In this document: in pieces, positions 7,143-16,297 of the stretch
Position numbering within the stretch: the first letter of the stretch is position 1
How the letters are laid out: each line of letters opens with the position of its first letter
DNA from: an uncultured Bacilli bacterium
GTDB taxonomy: Bacteria > Bacillota_I > Bacilli_A > RF39 > UBA660
NCBI GenBank assembly: GCA_934140575.1
Contig: CAKPBJ010000004.1
Coordinates: 1 to 64,000, forward strand
Direction of reading: 5' to 3'
Length of the DNA: 64,000 bases
Program-made: the position numbers and the translations under genes
Notes under the pieces: generated by a model
What the model saw: only the letters and a program-made list of their open reading frames with translations
The model's database searches: none
What the model was told of the DNA's origin: nothing

Positions 7143-8263
7143 TTTTTAGACAAATATTTTTGAATATTTACAATTGTTTTTTCATATGTTTTTCTTTCGT
7201 TTTTTGATAATTCTAGTGGCGTTTTATAATTTATAGTTTGACTTTCTGTTTCTTTTCCATCAATCATTTTAATATATGTTATTGAACTTTCATTAGCAAT
7301 ACAAGCCTTCCAAATTTCTATTATGTTATCATAATTTATTGTCATCGTTAAATCATTATTTGAATATAAAAAACTTATATGCTTTCCATCTTTATCTCTT
7401 TCATAAATATATAGGTCATTGTTTTTTGTTCCGTATTTTTTCATTTTAGTATCGATTTCTTTAATAAGTAGATTACTTTTATATTTTTCTTGTTCAATTT
7501 TTGCAGATTCATCTTTCTTAATATATAGAAGTAAACTATTTGTAAAATCTTTCTTTATTGATAAATTTATTTTATCTTTTTGATTATCAGAGAATTTTAT
7601 TTCTAATATTAATTTTTTTTGAATATACTTTAAATCATTATAAGAAATACATTCTCCATAACCATACGTTTCTGTTATTAAAATATCCGATTTACTATCC
7701 TTATATATAATTCTTTTCTTATGGTTTTTATCATAATAGTAAAGTGTTACTTGTTCAATATTTTCTTCATTATCGCTTTGTAATTCACCTAGTCTTATAT
7801 ATGACTTTTGTTTTGTATTAATCATTATTCCGTTGTATGTAAAAAATTTATTTCCTTCTCCTTCTAATTTATAAACGCTAATTGTATTGTATGATGTTAC
7901 AAAATAGTATAAAAAGAAGGTTAATAATATTGCAGTTATTATGATTACAGATATTTTCATAATTCTTTTAATTCGAAGTGATTTTATATTATATTCATCT
8001 ACTAAGTTTAAAGCAATGTTTTCTAATTCTTCATTTTCTTTGGTATCTTTATAATCTTTTTCACCTTTTAAAAGTTCATTAATTGTAACTTGAAATAATT
8101 CACTTAGAGATAATAGTATTCCTGAATCTGGTATAGCTTTTCCTAATTCCCAGTTACTTACTGCTTGTCTTGTTACACCGACTTCATCTGCTAAATTATC
8201 TTGAGTCATTTTTTTAGATTCTCTTAAGCTTCTTATAAATTTGCCAATTTTTTCTTGATTCAT
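7139..8263 (-). CDS. XRE-family regulator with transmembrane helix and extracytoplasmic domain
   Basis: 374 residues. N-terminal HTH (~5-60) with RESKKMTQDNLADEVGVTRQAVSNWELGKA, a typical Gram-positive XRE. A linker helix is followed by one transmembrane segment (about 105-123, MKISVIIITAILLTFFLYYF). The remaining ~250 residues are polar and beta-rich and should be outside the membrane, with no recognised fold. The layout suggests a one-component sensor that passes an envelope signal to DNA. Divergent from the tandem-HTH gene at 8398, so cross-regulation is possible. Start ATG has GGTGG upstream. Confidence 0.75.
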   Translation of the reverse strand: MNQEKIGKFIRSLRESKKMTQDNLADEVGVTRQAVSNWELGKAIPDSGILLSLSELFQVTINELLKGEKDYKDTKENEELENIALNLVDEYNIKSLRIKRIMKISVIIITAILLTFFLYYFVTSYNTISVYKLEGEGNKFFTYNGIMINTKQKSYIRLGELQSDNEENIEQVTLYYYDKNHKKRIIYKDSKSDILITETYGYGECISYNDLKYIQKKLILEIKFSDNQKDKINLSIKKDFTNSLLLYIKKDESAKIEQEKYKSNLLIKEIDTKMKKYGTKNNDLYIYERDKDGKHISFLYSNNDLTMTINYDNIIEIWKACIANESSITYIKMIDGKETESQTINYKTPLELSKNERKTYEKTIVNIQKYLSKK

Positions 8264-8397
8264 ACTACCACCTGACTTACCGCATAGAAAAATATTATCA
8301 CAAATCAGTTTATTTTTGTTTTTTCAAAATATCGTATTACCCCTAATCGACACTTTTTAATAATCATTAAATGAAATAATTATTTTGGGTGAAGCAG

Positions 8398-8859
8398 ATG
8401 CTAATAAAAAATCTTAGAGAGAGCCGAGAAGAATATGATTTAAAACAAAAAGATATTGCTAAAGTTTTTAATGTTCATCCATCTACTGTTTCAGGATGGG
8501 AGACAGGTAAAGATTCTATGCCTATTAAAAAATTAATTATTTATGCTAACTTATATGGTTATAGTTTGGATTACTTATTTGGAATAAAATGGAGAAATGA
8601 GAATTACTCTCCTATTATTATTAATAAATTTTCAATTGGAAAAAATCTTAGAAAACTAAGAATAAAAAATAATGATACGGAGTCTAGTCTTGCCTTAAAA
8701 TTAAATACTACTCAATCCACTGTTTCTAATTGGGAAAGAGGTAAAACTATAATTTCTACAACTTTTATTGTAGGGTTAACCAAAGTATATGATAACTTTT
8801 CAATTGATAAGTTATTTAATAGGATAAAAGATAATAATAAAAATAATTTGAGATTTTAA
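8398..8859 (+). CDS. tandem XRE helix-turn-helix protein
   Basis: 153 residues from ATG 8398 (GGGTGA five bases upstream; the GTG at 8389 is part of that ribosome site). Two XRE HTH units in one chain: ~4-58 (DLKQKDIAKVFNVHPSTVSGWETGK) and ~80-135 (NDTESSLALKLNTTQSTVSNWERGK). They are clearly similar to each other, so an internal duplication. No other domain. Two DNA-reading heads in one protein could recognise a half-site pair as a monomer. Function unknown; the divergent XRE membrane protein is the natural partner or target. Confidence 0.75.
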   Translation: MLIKNLRESREEYDLKQKDIAKVFNVHPSTVSGWETGKDSMPIKKLIIYANLYGYSLDYLFGIKWRNENYSPIIINKFSIGKNLRKLRIKNNDTESSLALKLNTTQSTVSNWERGKTIISTTFIVGLTKVYDNFSIDKLFNRIKDNNKNNLRF

Positions 8860-8982
8860 ATTTAATATATATTTTTTTCTTATTTTATTTTTAGTTGACA
8901 TTTACATCTTATTCTACATATTTGTTGGTTTACGGAAAAGACAAATTTTGATATTATTAATATGATAAGGAAGCGATAATTG

Positions 8983-10521
8983 ATGAAAGGCAGAATGAGA
9001 GAAATAATTGATATTTTAAATAAGAATTATATTTATGAAGGCATTAATCCTAAAAAATTATGTAAAATATTTGAGGAGCTTGGACCTACTTTTATTAAAG
9101 TTGGACAAATTTTATCAACTAGAGTTGATTTACTACCAGAAGAATATATAGATGAACTTTGTAAATTGAGAAGTAATGCTATTCCTCTAGAATATGATGT
9201 TATAGATAGAATATTAAATGAAGCTTATGGTAACTATCATAATATATTTAAAAGAATTGAGAAAGAACCTATTGGGTCTGCCAGTATTGCACAAGTACAT
9301 ATTGCTTATTTAAATAATGATGAGAAAGTAGTTTTAAAAATTAAAAGACCTAATATTGATACTTGTATTAAATCTGATATAAAACTTTTAAAAGAAGCTG
9401 TTGCTTATCTACATTTAAATAAAATTATTAAAGTAATTGATTTAAATTTGGTTTTAGATGAGTTATATAATACTACATTACAAGAGTTAGATTTTAATAA
9501 TGAAGTTAATAATCTTGTTAAATTTAAAGAATTAAATAGTGATATTTCATATGTATATTCACCTAAAGTTTACTTAGAATTATGTAGATCAGATGTTATT
9601 GTTATGGAATATATTGATGGATTAACTTTTAATAAGACTAGTAGTATGATTGATGAAGGTTATAATCTTAACAATGTAGCTTTACTTTTATGTGAAAATT
9701 ATATAAAGCAAGCTCTTGATGATGGATTTTTTCATGCTGATCCACATCCTGACAATATGATGGTTTCTAATGGTAAAATTGTTTATATTGATTTAGGCAT
9801 GATGGGAACATTATCTAAAAAAAATAAATCTTTACTTAAAGATTGTATGTTGGCAATTATAAATTCTGACTATAATGAAGTGGCTAGAATTTTACTTAGT
9901 TTAAGTACTTCTAATGGGGAAGTTGATTATTTAAAGTTAGTAAATGATATAAAAAATATTCTCATTAGTTATGGAAATAGCTCTTTAGAAGATATTGATA
10001 TTACTAAATTTATTAAAGAAATGTTTCAAATGTTAAATAGTAATAGACTTGTTCTTGATAATGATGTAACAATGTTAATTCGTGGTATTGGTGTTATTGA
10101 GGGTACTTTAGAAGAACTTGATTCTAATATAAATTTAGTGGAAGTTCTTACTAATAAAATTAAAAAAGATAGTATTAAAAATTTGACATCTAGGGAGAGT
10201 ATTGAAAAGTTCGGAAAAACTATTATAAATAGTACAAATGGATTTTTAAAATTACCTGGGGAAGTTTCAAATTTAATTACTTCTATTAATAACGGTGAGA
10301 TTAAATTTAAGGTTGAATTTTCTGACTCAAAAAATCATATAGATAAGTTAGAGAATTTATTACATGAACTTATAATTGCTTTTTTAGATGGAATTTTAAT
10401 TATTTGTTTATGTTTTAGTAATAATCCTATACAAAGAAAAGTTTTATTTTTATTTGTAGTTTTATTATCTCTTTGGATTTCAATAAAAATTATTATAGAT
10501 TTCGTACACAAGGGTTATTAA
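8983..10521 (+). CDS. ABC1 (AarF/UbiB) family atypical kinase
   Basis: 512 residues from ATG 8983; TTG at 8980 is equally well spaced from AGGAAG and cannot be excluded. ABC1 motifs are all present: the KxGQ motif in GPTFIKVGQILSTR, the alanine-rich loop as PIGSASIAQVH, VVLKIKRP with the ATP Lys, GFFHADPHPDNMM (catalytic Asp and Asn) and YIDLGMMG (the DFG-like metal site). Two hydrophobic C-terminal helices (~465-510) anchor it, as in UbiB. In ubiquinone makers this family supports quinone synthesis; here the substrate is unknown. A TTGACA at 8895 with a weak CATATT -10 may be the promoter. Confidence 0.9.
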   Translation: MKGRMREIIDILNKNYIYEGINPKKLCKIFEELGPTFIKVGQILSTRVDLLPEEYIDELCKLRSNAIPLEYDVIDRILNEAYGNYHNIFKRIEKEPIGSASIAQVHIAYLNNDEKVVLKIKRPNIDTCIKSDIKLLKEAVAYLHLNKIIKVIDLNLVLDELYNTTLQELDFNNEVNNLVKFKELNSDISYVYSPKVYLELCRSDVIVMEYIDGLTFNKTSSMIDEGYNLNNVALLLCENYIKQALDDGFFHADPHPDNMMVSNGKIVYIDLGMMGTLSKKNKSLLKDCMLAIINSDYNEVARILLSLSTSNGEVDYLKLVNDIKNILISYGNSSLEDIDITKFIKEMFQMLNSNRLVLDNDVTMLIRGIGVIEGTLEELDSNINLVEVLTNKIKKDSIKNLTSRESIEKFGKTIINSTNGFLKLPGEVSNLITSINNGEIKFKVEFSDSKNHIDKLENLLHELIIAFLDGILIICLCFSNNPIQRKVLFLFVVLLSLWISIKIIIDFVHKGY

Positions 10522-10534
10522 TACTTTTTCTTTT

Positions 10535-10560
10535 TATCCACATTTTTTGTGGATATTTTT
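10535..10560 (+). terminator. probable terminator of the ABC1 kinase gene (palindrome containing a DnaA-box sequence)
   Basis: Stem TATCCACA / TGTGGATA with a 5-base T loop, then TTTTTGTTTTATT, 14 bases after the stop codon. The left arm with one more T reads TTATCCACA, a perfect DnaA-box consensus. A near copy follows the gene ending at 60738. Confidence 0.65.
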
Positions 10561-10581
10561 GTTTTATTAAATTTATTAGTA

Positions 10582-10590
10582 TGTTATAAT
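10582..10590 (+). promoter_or_regulatory. extended -10 promoter of adhE
   Basis: TGT directly followed by TATAAT (10585-10590). No good -35 is seen at 17 bases, so an extended -10 promoter, 23 bases before the adhE start. Confidence 0.55.
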
Positions 10591-10612
10591 TTTTATAATT
10601 GGAGGGGTATAT

Positions 10613-13231
10613 ATGAGTAGTGTGAGTAAGAAGATTGAGGTAATGGATGATTCAATTCAATCTATGATAGATGATTTAGTTTCAAGAGCAAAAGTTGCAA
10701 AGGAAGCTTTTTCTAAACTTAATCAGGAAGAGGTAGATAAAATTGTTAAGGCTATGGCTATGGCAGTTTTAGAAAATCATATGTATTTAGCTAGACTTGC
10801 AGTAAATGAAACAAAACGTGGTATTTATGAAGATAAAATTACTAAAAATATTTTTGCTTCTGAATATATTTATCATAGTATAAAGGATAATAAAACAGTT
10901 GGAACAATTATTGATAATGAAGATGAAGGATTTATGGAGATTGCTGAAGGTGTTGGTATTATAGCTGGTGTTACTCCTGTTACGAATCCTACTTCAACTG
11001 TTTGTTTTAAATCATTAATTGCTGCAAAGACTAGAAATGTTATTATTTTTGGGTTTCATCCTTCGGCTCAACAATGTAGTGCTGAAACTGCTAAAATATT
11101 GTTAAATGCGGCAATAAAAGCTGGTGCTCCGAAAGATTGTATTTTATGGATTGATAAGCCTTCTATTGAAGCTACTACTGCTTTGATGATGCATCCTGAT
11201 GTAAATCTTATTTTGGCGACCGGTGGAAAGGGAATGGTTAAGAGTGCTTATTCTTGTGGCAAACCGGCTTTGGGTGTTGGCCCTGGAAATGTTCCCTGCT
11301 ATATACATAAAAGTGCAAAACTTGAGACAAGTGTTAATGATTTAGTTATGTCAAAAGCCTTTGATAATGGCATGATTTGTGCAAGTGAACAAGCTGTTGT
11401 TGTTGATAGAGAAATCCATGATGATTTTGAGAAATTAATGGTTAAAGCTGGATGCTATTTTGTAAATAATTTAGAAAAAAACATGCTTTTAAATTATATG
11501 TTTGAATTTGTTAATGGTAAATATGAACTAAATTCTAATATTGTTGGAAAATATCCTTATGATATTGCTAGTGAAGCTGGATTTGAAATTCCATTTGACA
11601 CTAAAATTATCGTTGTAAGTGAAAATGGTGTTGGTGATAATCATCCTTTCTCTAGAGAAAAATTAAGCCCTATTCTTACATATTATTTGGTTGATGATTG
11701 TAGTGAAGGAATTAGTTTATGTGAGCAGTTAATTGAATATGGTGGTTTAGGTCATTCAGCTGTAATTCATGCAGAGGATTCTGATGTTATTAATCGTTTT
11801 TCTTCTGTAGTTAAAGTCGGACGTATCATTGTTAACTCTCCTTCTACACATGGAGCTATTGGTGATATTTATAATACTAATGTTCCTTCTTTAACTTTAG
11901 GTTGTGGTACGTTTGGTGGTAATAGTACTACCGATAATGTTTCTTCAGTAAATTTAATTAATTTAAAAAGAGTCGCTAAGAGACAAGTTAATATGCAATG
12001 GTTTAAAGTTCCACCAAAGATTTATTTTGAACCTGGTTCTGTTAAGTACCTATCAAAAATGTCTGGAATTACGAAAGCATTTATTGTAACTGATCATACT
12101 ATGATAAAAATGGGATATGTTGATAAGGTAATTTATCAATTAGAAAAAAGAGACAAACCTGTTCATTATGAAATTTTTAGTGATGTTGAACCTGACCCAT
12201 CTTTTGATACTATCAATCGTGGAGTTGAATTTATGTGTAGCTTTGCTCCTGATGTTATTATCGCTATTGGTGGTGGAAGTGTTATTGATGCTTCTAAAGG
12301 AATGTGGCTTTTTTATGAACATCCAGATGTTGACAGGGAAGGATTAAAATTAAAATTCTTAGATATTAGAAAACGTACATATAAGTACCCTAAGCTTGGT
12401 CTAAAAGCTAAGTTTGTTGCTATTCCAACTACTTCAGGAACAGGTAGTGAGGTAACAAGCTTTGCAGTTATTTCAGATAAACATAATAATGTAAAATATC
12501 CTTTTGCAGATTATGAATTAACTCCTGATGTTGCAATTGTTGACCCAAATTTTGTCTATTCTTTACCTAAAGTATTAACAGCTGATACTGGAATGGATGT
12601 TTTGACACATGCTATAGAGGCCTATGTTTCTAATATGGCAAGTGACTATACTGATGGTCTTGCTGAAAAAGCTGGAGAATTAATAAAAGATTATTTAGTT
12701 CAAGCATATAATCATGGTGATGATAAAGAAGCTCGTGAAAAAGTACATAATGCTAGTTGTATTGCTGGTATGGCTTTTACAAATGCATTTTTAGGTATTA
12801 ATCATTCTCTTGCTCACAAAATCGGTTCAGAATTTCATATATCCCATGGTAGATGCGTAGCTATTTTACTACCATATATAATAAGATATAATTCTCAGAA
12901 ACCTACTAAGTTTGTTTCATTTCCAAAATATGAATATTTTATTGCAGATAAAAAATACGCTAAATTTGCTCGAAAGATTGGACTTAATGTAAATGGTGTA
13001 GATGATGGAGTTGAAGCTTTAATCGAATTCGTTCATGATATCAGAAATGATTTAAATATAGAAAATTCATTTAAAGAATATGGTCTTGATGAAGAAACTT
13101 ATATGAATAAACTCGATGAACTTGCTAATAAAGCTTTTGAAGATCAATGTACAACTTCAAATCCAAGATTACCTTTAGTTCATGAATTAAAAAAGATTTT
13201 AATAGATGCCTACTATGGTAGTGAATTATAA
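10613..13231 (+). CDS. adhE: bifunctional acetaldehyde-CoA/alcohol dehydrogenase
   Basis: 872 residues, full family length. The N-terminal ~450 residues are the CoA-acylating aldehyde dehydrogenase: GVTPVTNPTSTV, the glycine-rich GGKGMVKSA and the catalytic Cys in DNGMICASEQAVV. From ~460 comes the iron-dependent alcohol dehydrogenase: IAIGGGSVIDASKGMW for NAD and the metal-site stretch GMDVLTHAIEAYVS with His residues of FLGINHSLAHKIG. The enzyme turns acetyl-CoA to ethanol and reoxidises two NADH. GGAGGGG lies five bases before ATG. Convergent with ackA, so the two main acetyl-CoA outlets (ethanol and acetate) are neighbours. These filament-forming proteins are called spirosomes. Confidence 0.98.
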   Translation: MSSVSKKIEVMDDSIQSMIDDLVSRAKVAKEAFSKLNQEEVDKIVKAMAMAVLENHMYLARLAVNETKRGIYEDKITKNIFASEYIYHSIKDNKTVGTIIDNEDEGFMEIAEGVGIIAGVTPVTNPTSTVCFKSLIAAKTRNVIIFGFHPSAQQCSAETAKILLNAAIKAGAPKDCILWIDKPSIEATTALMMHPDVNLILATGGKGMVKSAYSCGKPALGVGPGNVPCYIHKSAKLETSVNDLVMSKAFDNGMICASEQAVVVDREIHDDFEKLMVKAGCYFVNNLEKNMLLNYMFEFVNGKYELNSNIVGKYPYDIASEAGFEIPFDTKIIVVSENGVGDNHPFSREKLSPILTYYLVDDCSEGISLCEQLIEYGGLGHSAVIHAEDSDVINRFSSVVKVGRIIVNSPSTHGAIGDIYNTNVPSLTLGCGTFGGNSTTDNVSSVNLINLKRVAKRQVNMQWFKVPPKIYFEPGSVKYLSKMSGITKAFIVTDHTMIKMGYVDKVIYQLEKRDKPVHYEIFSDVEPDPSFDTINRGVEFMCSFAPDVIIAIGGGSVIDASKGMWLFYEHPDVDREGLKLKFLDIRKRTYKYPKLGLKAKFVAIPTTSGTGSEVTSFAVISDKHNNVKYPFADYELTPDVAIVDPNFVYSLPKVLTADTGMDVLTHAIEAYVSNMASDYTDGLAEKAGELIKDYLVQAYNHGDDKEAREKVHNASCIAGMAFTNAFLGINHSLAHKIGSEFHISHGRCVAILLPYIIRYNSQKPTKFVSFPKYEYFIADKKYAKFARKIGLNVNGVDDGVEALIEFVHDIRNDLNIENSFKEYGLDEETYMNKLDELANKAFEDQCTTSNPRLPLVHELKKILIDAYYGSEL

Positions 13232-13233
13232 AA

Positions 13234-13273
13234 AAAACTAACTTTTGAATGTTACTTCAAATAGTTAGTTTTT
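13234..13273 (+). terminator. bidirectional terminator between adhE and ackA
   Basis: Long inverted repeat, outer arms AAAACTAAC / GTTAGTTTT and inner TTTGAA / TTCAAA, with A run before and T run after. It fits termination from both sides. Confidence 0.85.
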
Positions 13274-13274
13274 A

Positions 13275-14513
13275 TTATGCAATATAATATGCTTTTCCTC
13301 TATTCTTTTCTTTTTCTACTAATTTTTTTGTATCTTTAAAAATCATTAATTCTTCATTTGTTGGAATTACGTAAACTGGTATACTTGATGTTGCTGTTGT
13401 AATAAGTCCTGATGTTTTCTTCTTAAATCCTGCAATATCATTATTTTCTTCTTTGTTTAATTCTATACCAATTGTTGGTGCTATTTCTTCTATTATTTGT
13501 TCTCTTAATTCACTAGAGTTTTCTCCAGCTCCTGCTGTAAAGATTATACTATCTATGTTACCTTGTAATTCAAAGTAAAATTTGGCAATATTATCAATTA
13601 TACTCTTTTTATACATTTCAATAGCTAATTGTGCCCTTTCATCTCCACTAGCTGCAAGCTCTTGAACATCTCTTAAATCATTTTTACCTGCAATTCCTAG
13701 TAATCCACTTTTCTTATTTAATAATTCTGTGGCTTCACTTATAGAAATATTATTTTCCTTACAAATATATTCTAAAATTGATGGATCGATTGAACCACTT
13801 CTTGTTCCCATCATTAAACCATCTACTGGAGTTAATCCCATTGTTGTGTCATAACTTTCGCCGTCTTTTACAGCTGTGATACTTGCTCCACTACCTATGT
13901 GACAAATTATTAAATTTGGATTATCTTTTTGTAATAATTCTTTCATTTTTCCAGTGATGTATTTATGGCTTGTTCCGTGGAATCCATATTTTCTTACTCC
14001 ACTTTGTTCATACCAATCATATGGAACTGGGTATAAATAATTCTTCATTGGCATTGTTTGATGGAACGCTGTATCAAATACTGCAACTTGTGTTACTCCT
14101 GGTATACAAGCCTCAATACTTCTGATTCCACTAAGTTCACCTGGGTGATGAAGTGGTCCTAATTTTGTTAACATATCTATATTTTCTAGAACTTCTTCAT
14201 CAATTACAACTGAATTCCCGTAGAATTCTCCACCATGTAAAACTCTATGCCCTACCCCAACAATTTCATTTATGTTTGTAACAAAACCATTATCTATTAA
14301 TTCTGTTAACATACAATCTATCGCTTGAACATGATTTTTAATTTCTGTTTCTTTTTTTATCTTTTGTTCATTAAACTTTAAAGTATAAAAACTATCTGGA
14401 TTACCAATTTTTTCTACATATCCATTTACTAGTTCTTTTTCTGTTTCAGCATCAAATAAAGAAAATTTTAAAGAGGAACTTCCTGCATTAATAACTAAAT
14501 ATTTTTCTTGCAT
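13275..14513 (-). CDS. ackA: acetate kinase
   Basis: 412 residues, usual length ~400. Starts EKYLVINAGSSSLKFSLFD (phosphate loop 1), with GHRVLHGGE, VFDTAFHQTMP, the catalytic region RKYGFHGTSHKY and nucleotide motifs CHIGSGASI, DGLMMGTRSGSIDP and FTAGAGENS. Makes ATP and acetate from acetyl phosphate; the partner phosphotransacetylase is not in the window. AAGGAG upstream of ATG. Convergent with adhE. Confidence 0.98.
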   Translation of the reverse strand: MQEKYLVINAGSSSLKFSLFDAETEKELVNGYVEKIGNPDSFYTLKFNEQKIKKETEIKNHVQAIDCMLTELIDNGFVTNINEIVGVGHRVLHGGEFYGNSVVIDEEVLENIDMLTKLGPLHHPGELSGIRSIEACIPGVTQVAVFDTAFHQTMPMKNYLYPVPYDWYEQSGVRKYGFHGTSHKYITGKMKELLQKDNPNLIICHIGSGASITAVKDGESYDTTMGLTPVDGLMMGTRSGSIDPSILEYICKENNISISEATELLNKKSGLLGIAGKNDLRDVQELAASGDERAQLAIEMYKKSIIDNIAKFYFELQGNIDSIIFTAGAGENSSELREQIIEEIAPTIGIELNKEENNDIAGFKKKTSGLITTATSSIPVYVIPTNEELMIFKDTKKLVEKEKNRGKAYYIA

Positions 14514-14673
14514 ATTTCTACTCCTTTCTTACAATGTTGGTATATTATATCATATATTATTAAAAATTTAAAGTTTTTTCTTTGTTTAGAGTCTATTCGC
14601 GTTAATTTTCATCTTATTTTCGTTCTTTTTTTATCATTTTAAATGTGATATTATAATTTTTGAGGTTATGATT

Positions 14674-15564
14674 ATGAAAGTATTAGAAAATTGTATGTTA
14701 TGTCCAAGAAAATGTGGCATAAATAGATATAAAGAAAAAGGTATATGTGGGGCAAATAGTAAAATTAAATTAGCATATTACAGTTTACATATGTGGGAAG
14801 AACCACCAATTTCTGGGAAAAATGGAAGTGGAACAATTTTCTTTTCTAATTGTAATATGAAATGTATTTACTGCCAAAATAAAAAAATAAGCATAGATGG
14901 ATATGGAAAATATATTTCTATGAAAAAATTAGAAGAAATAATGTTAGACTTGCAAAAAAAAGGTGCTCATAATATTAATTTAGTCACTCCCACTCATTAT
15001 GTTCCTCAAATCGCATCTGTTCTTCAGAAAATCAAAGATAAGTCTTTAAAAATTCCTGTTGTTTATAACACTAGTAGTTATGAATGTGTAGGTACTTTAA
15101 TGATGATGAGAAATTTAGTTGATATTTACTTAGCTGATTTAAGATATTATGATGATGATTTAGCAATTAAATATTCAAAGTGCAGAGACTATTTTGAAAA
15201 TGCTACTATGGCAATTGACGAGATGTATAGGCAAGTTGGTGAAATTAAAATTAATGATGAGGGAATGCTAGAAAAAGGCGTTGTAGTTCGTGTATTAATT
15301 TTACCAGGTCATGTTGATGACTCTAAAAAGATAATTGAATACTTATATAAAACTTATGGTAATGATATATTTATTAGTATTATGAATCAATATACACCTG
15401 TTTGGAAGTGTAAATATAGCAACTTAAATAGAAAAGTTACTGAAGATGAATATAACGAAGTTGTTAATTATGCGATAGATTTAGGTGTTGTTAATGCCTT
15501 TGTTCAAGAAGGCGAGGCAGCTGACGATAGTTTTATTCCAAAATTTAATAAAGATATTATTTAA
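14674..15564 (+). CDS. radical SAM protein of the PflX type (pyruvate formate-lyase activase-like)
   Basis: 296 residues from ATG 14674, which has GAGG eight bases upstream; the ATG at 14668 is too close. The radical SAM cluster motif is CNMKCIYC (CxxxCxxC). An additional N-terminal cysteine set, CMLCPRKCGINR then GICG, marks the PflX/COG1313 group. Later motifs are NLVTPTHYVPQI and VVRVLILPGHVDD. PflX proteins are thought to activate glycyl radical enzymes, but no substrate is proven. A TATAAT at 14652 probably drives it. The location beside ackA and adhE supports a fermentation role, by context only. Confidence 0.88.
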   Translation: MKVLENCMLCPRKCGINRYKEKGICGANSKIKLAYYSLHMWEEPPISGKNGSGTIFFSNCNMKCIYCQNKKISIDGYGKYISMKKLEEIMLDLQKKGAHNINLVTPTHYVPQIASVLQKIKDKSLKIPVVYNTSSYECVGTLMMMRNLVDIYLADLRYYDDDLAIKYSKCRDYFENATMAIDEMYRQVGEIKINDEGMLEKGVVVRVLILPGHVDDSKKIIEYLYKTYGNDIFISIMNQYTPVWKCKYSNLNRKVTEDEYNEVVNYAIDLGVVNAFVQEGEAADDSFIPKFNKDII

Positions 15565-15655
15565 TGTGAATTTTTTGTGAAAATGATAATTAAAACATTG
15601 GTTTTATTTTATATTTATAATTTTTGTGGTATCATTATTTTATGGAGGTTAGAAA

Positions 15656-16243
15656 ATGAAAAAATTAAAGTATTTAGTAGTATTACTTGTAGCTTTATTA
15701 ATTATTCCATTTGCTGTTTATGCGGAGGATAATAGTGATGAAGCTAGTGAAATAAGTGAAACTGCAGAAACTACAAGTAGTTCAAGTGATAAAAAAGTAA
15801 ATTTATATTTCTTTAGAGGTGAAGGTTGTTCTCATTGTGCTGAGGCTGAAGCATGGTTTGAGGATACTTTAAAAAAAGAATATGGTGATTATTTTAAAAT
15901 AGTTGATTATGAAGTTTGGTATAATGAAGATAATGCTAGTTTAATGCAAAAGGTTGCTGAGGCAAGAGGTGAAACAGCTGAAGGTGTACCATATATTATA
16001 ATTGGTGATAAGTCTTGGAATGGTTTTGATACTTCATATGAAGATGCAATTATTGAACAAATAAAAAAAGTTTATGCTCAAGACGTTTCTGAGAGATATG
16101 ATATTATGAACTATTTGGATACTAAAAATTCAAAAAAAGATTCATCTGCAAGTGATATTATAGCTTTAGTTGCTATTATATTAGTTGTTGGTGGTGTTGG
16201 AACTGGTATTTATTTCGCAAGAAAATCTAATTCTAATAATTAA
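15656..16243 (+). CDS. membrane-anchored extracytoplasmic thioredoxin-like protein
   Basis: 195 residues. Signal peptide (residues 1-23, ending VYA), then an acidic Ser/Thr linker, then a thioredoxin-fold domain (~47-145) with YFFRGEGCSHCAEAEAWF, so a CSHC active site. AEGVPYIIIGDKSW carries the cis-Pro loop. A C-terminal transmembrane helix (~168-188) is followed by RKSNSNN. Both ends suggest cleavage at the N-terminus and anchoring by the C-terminus, with the thiol domain outside. Probable disulfide oxidase/reductase or a redox-related adaptor; no DsbB or CcdA partner is seen nearby. GGAGG before ATG. Confidence 0.75.
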   Translation: MKKLKYLVVLLVALLIIPFAVYAEDNSDEASEISETAETTSSSSDKKVNLYFFRGEGCSHCAEAEAWFEDTLKKEYGDYFKIVDYEVWYNEDNASLMQKVAEARGETAEGVPYIIIGDKSWNGFDTSYEDAIIEQIKKVYAQDVSERYDIMNYLDTKNSKKDSSASDIIALVAIILVVGGVGTGIYFARKSNSNN

Positions 16244-16244
16244 A

Positions 16245-16297
16245 AAAAGAACATATTTGAAGTAATTTAAATTTCTAGAACTTCATATGTTCTTTTT
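16245..16297 (+). terminator. bidirectional terminator between convergent genes
   Basis: Long inverted repeat, AAAAAGAACATA / TATGTTCTTTTT with inner TGAAGT / ACTTCA, A run before and T run after, shared by the thioredoxin-like gene and the amidase gene. Confidence 0.85.

Noticed and set aside
10535..10555. Rex (redox repressor) operator upstream of adhE
   Set aside because: Rex sites read TTGTGAA...TTCACAA; here the half-sites are in the opposite orientation (CCACA first), so Rex is not supported, although adhE is a usual Rex target.
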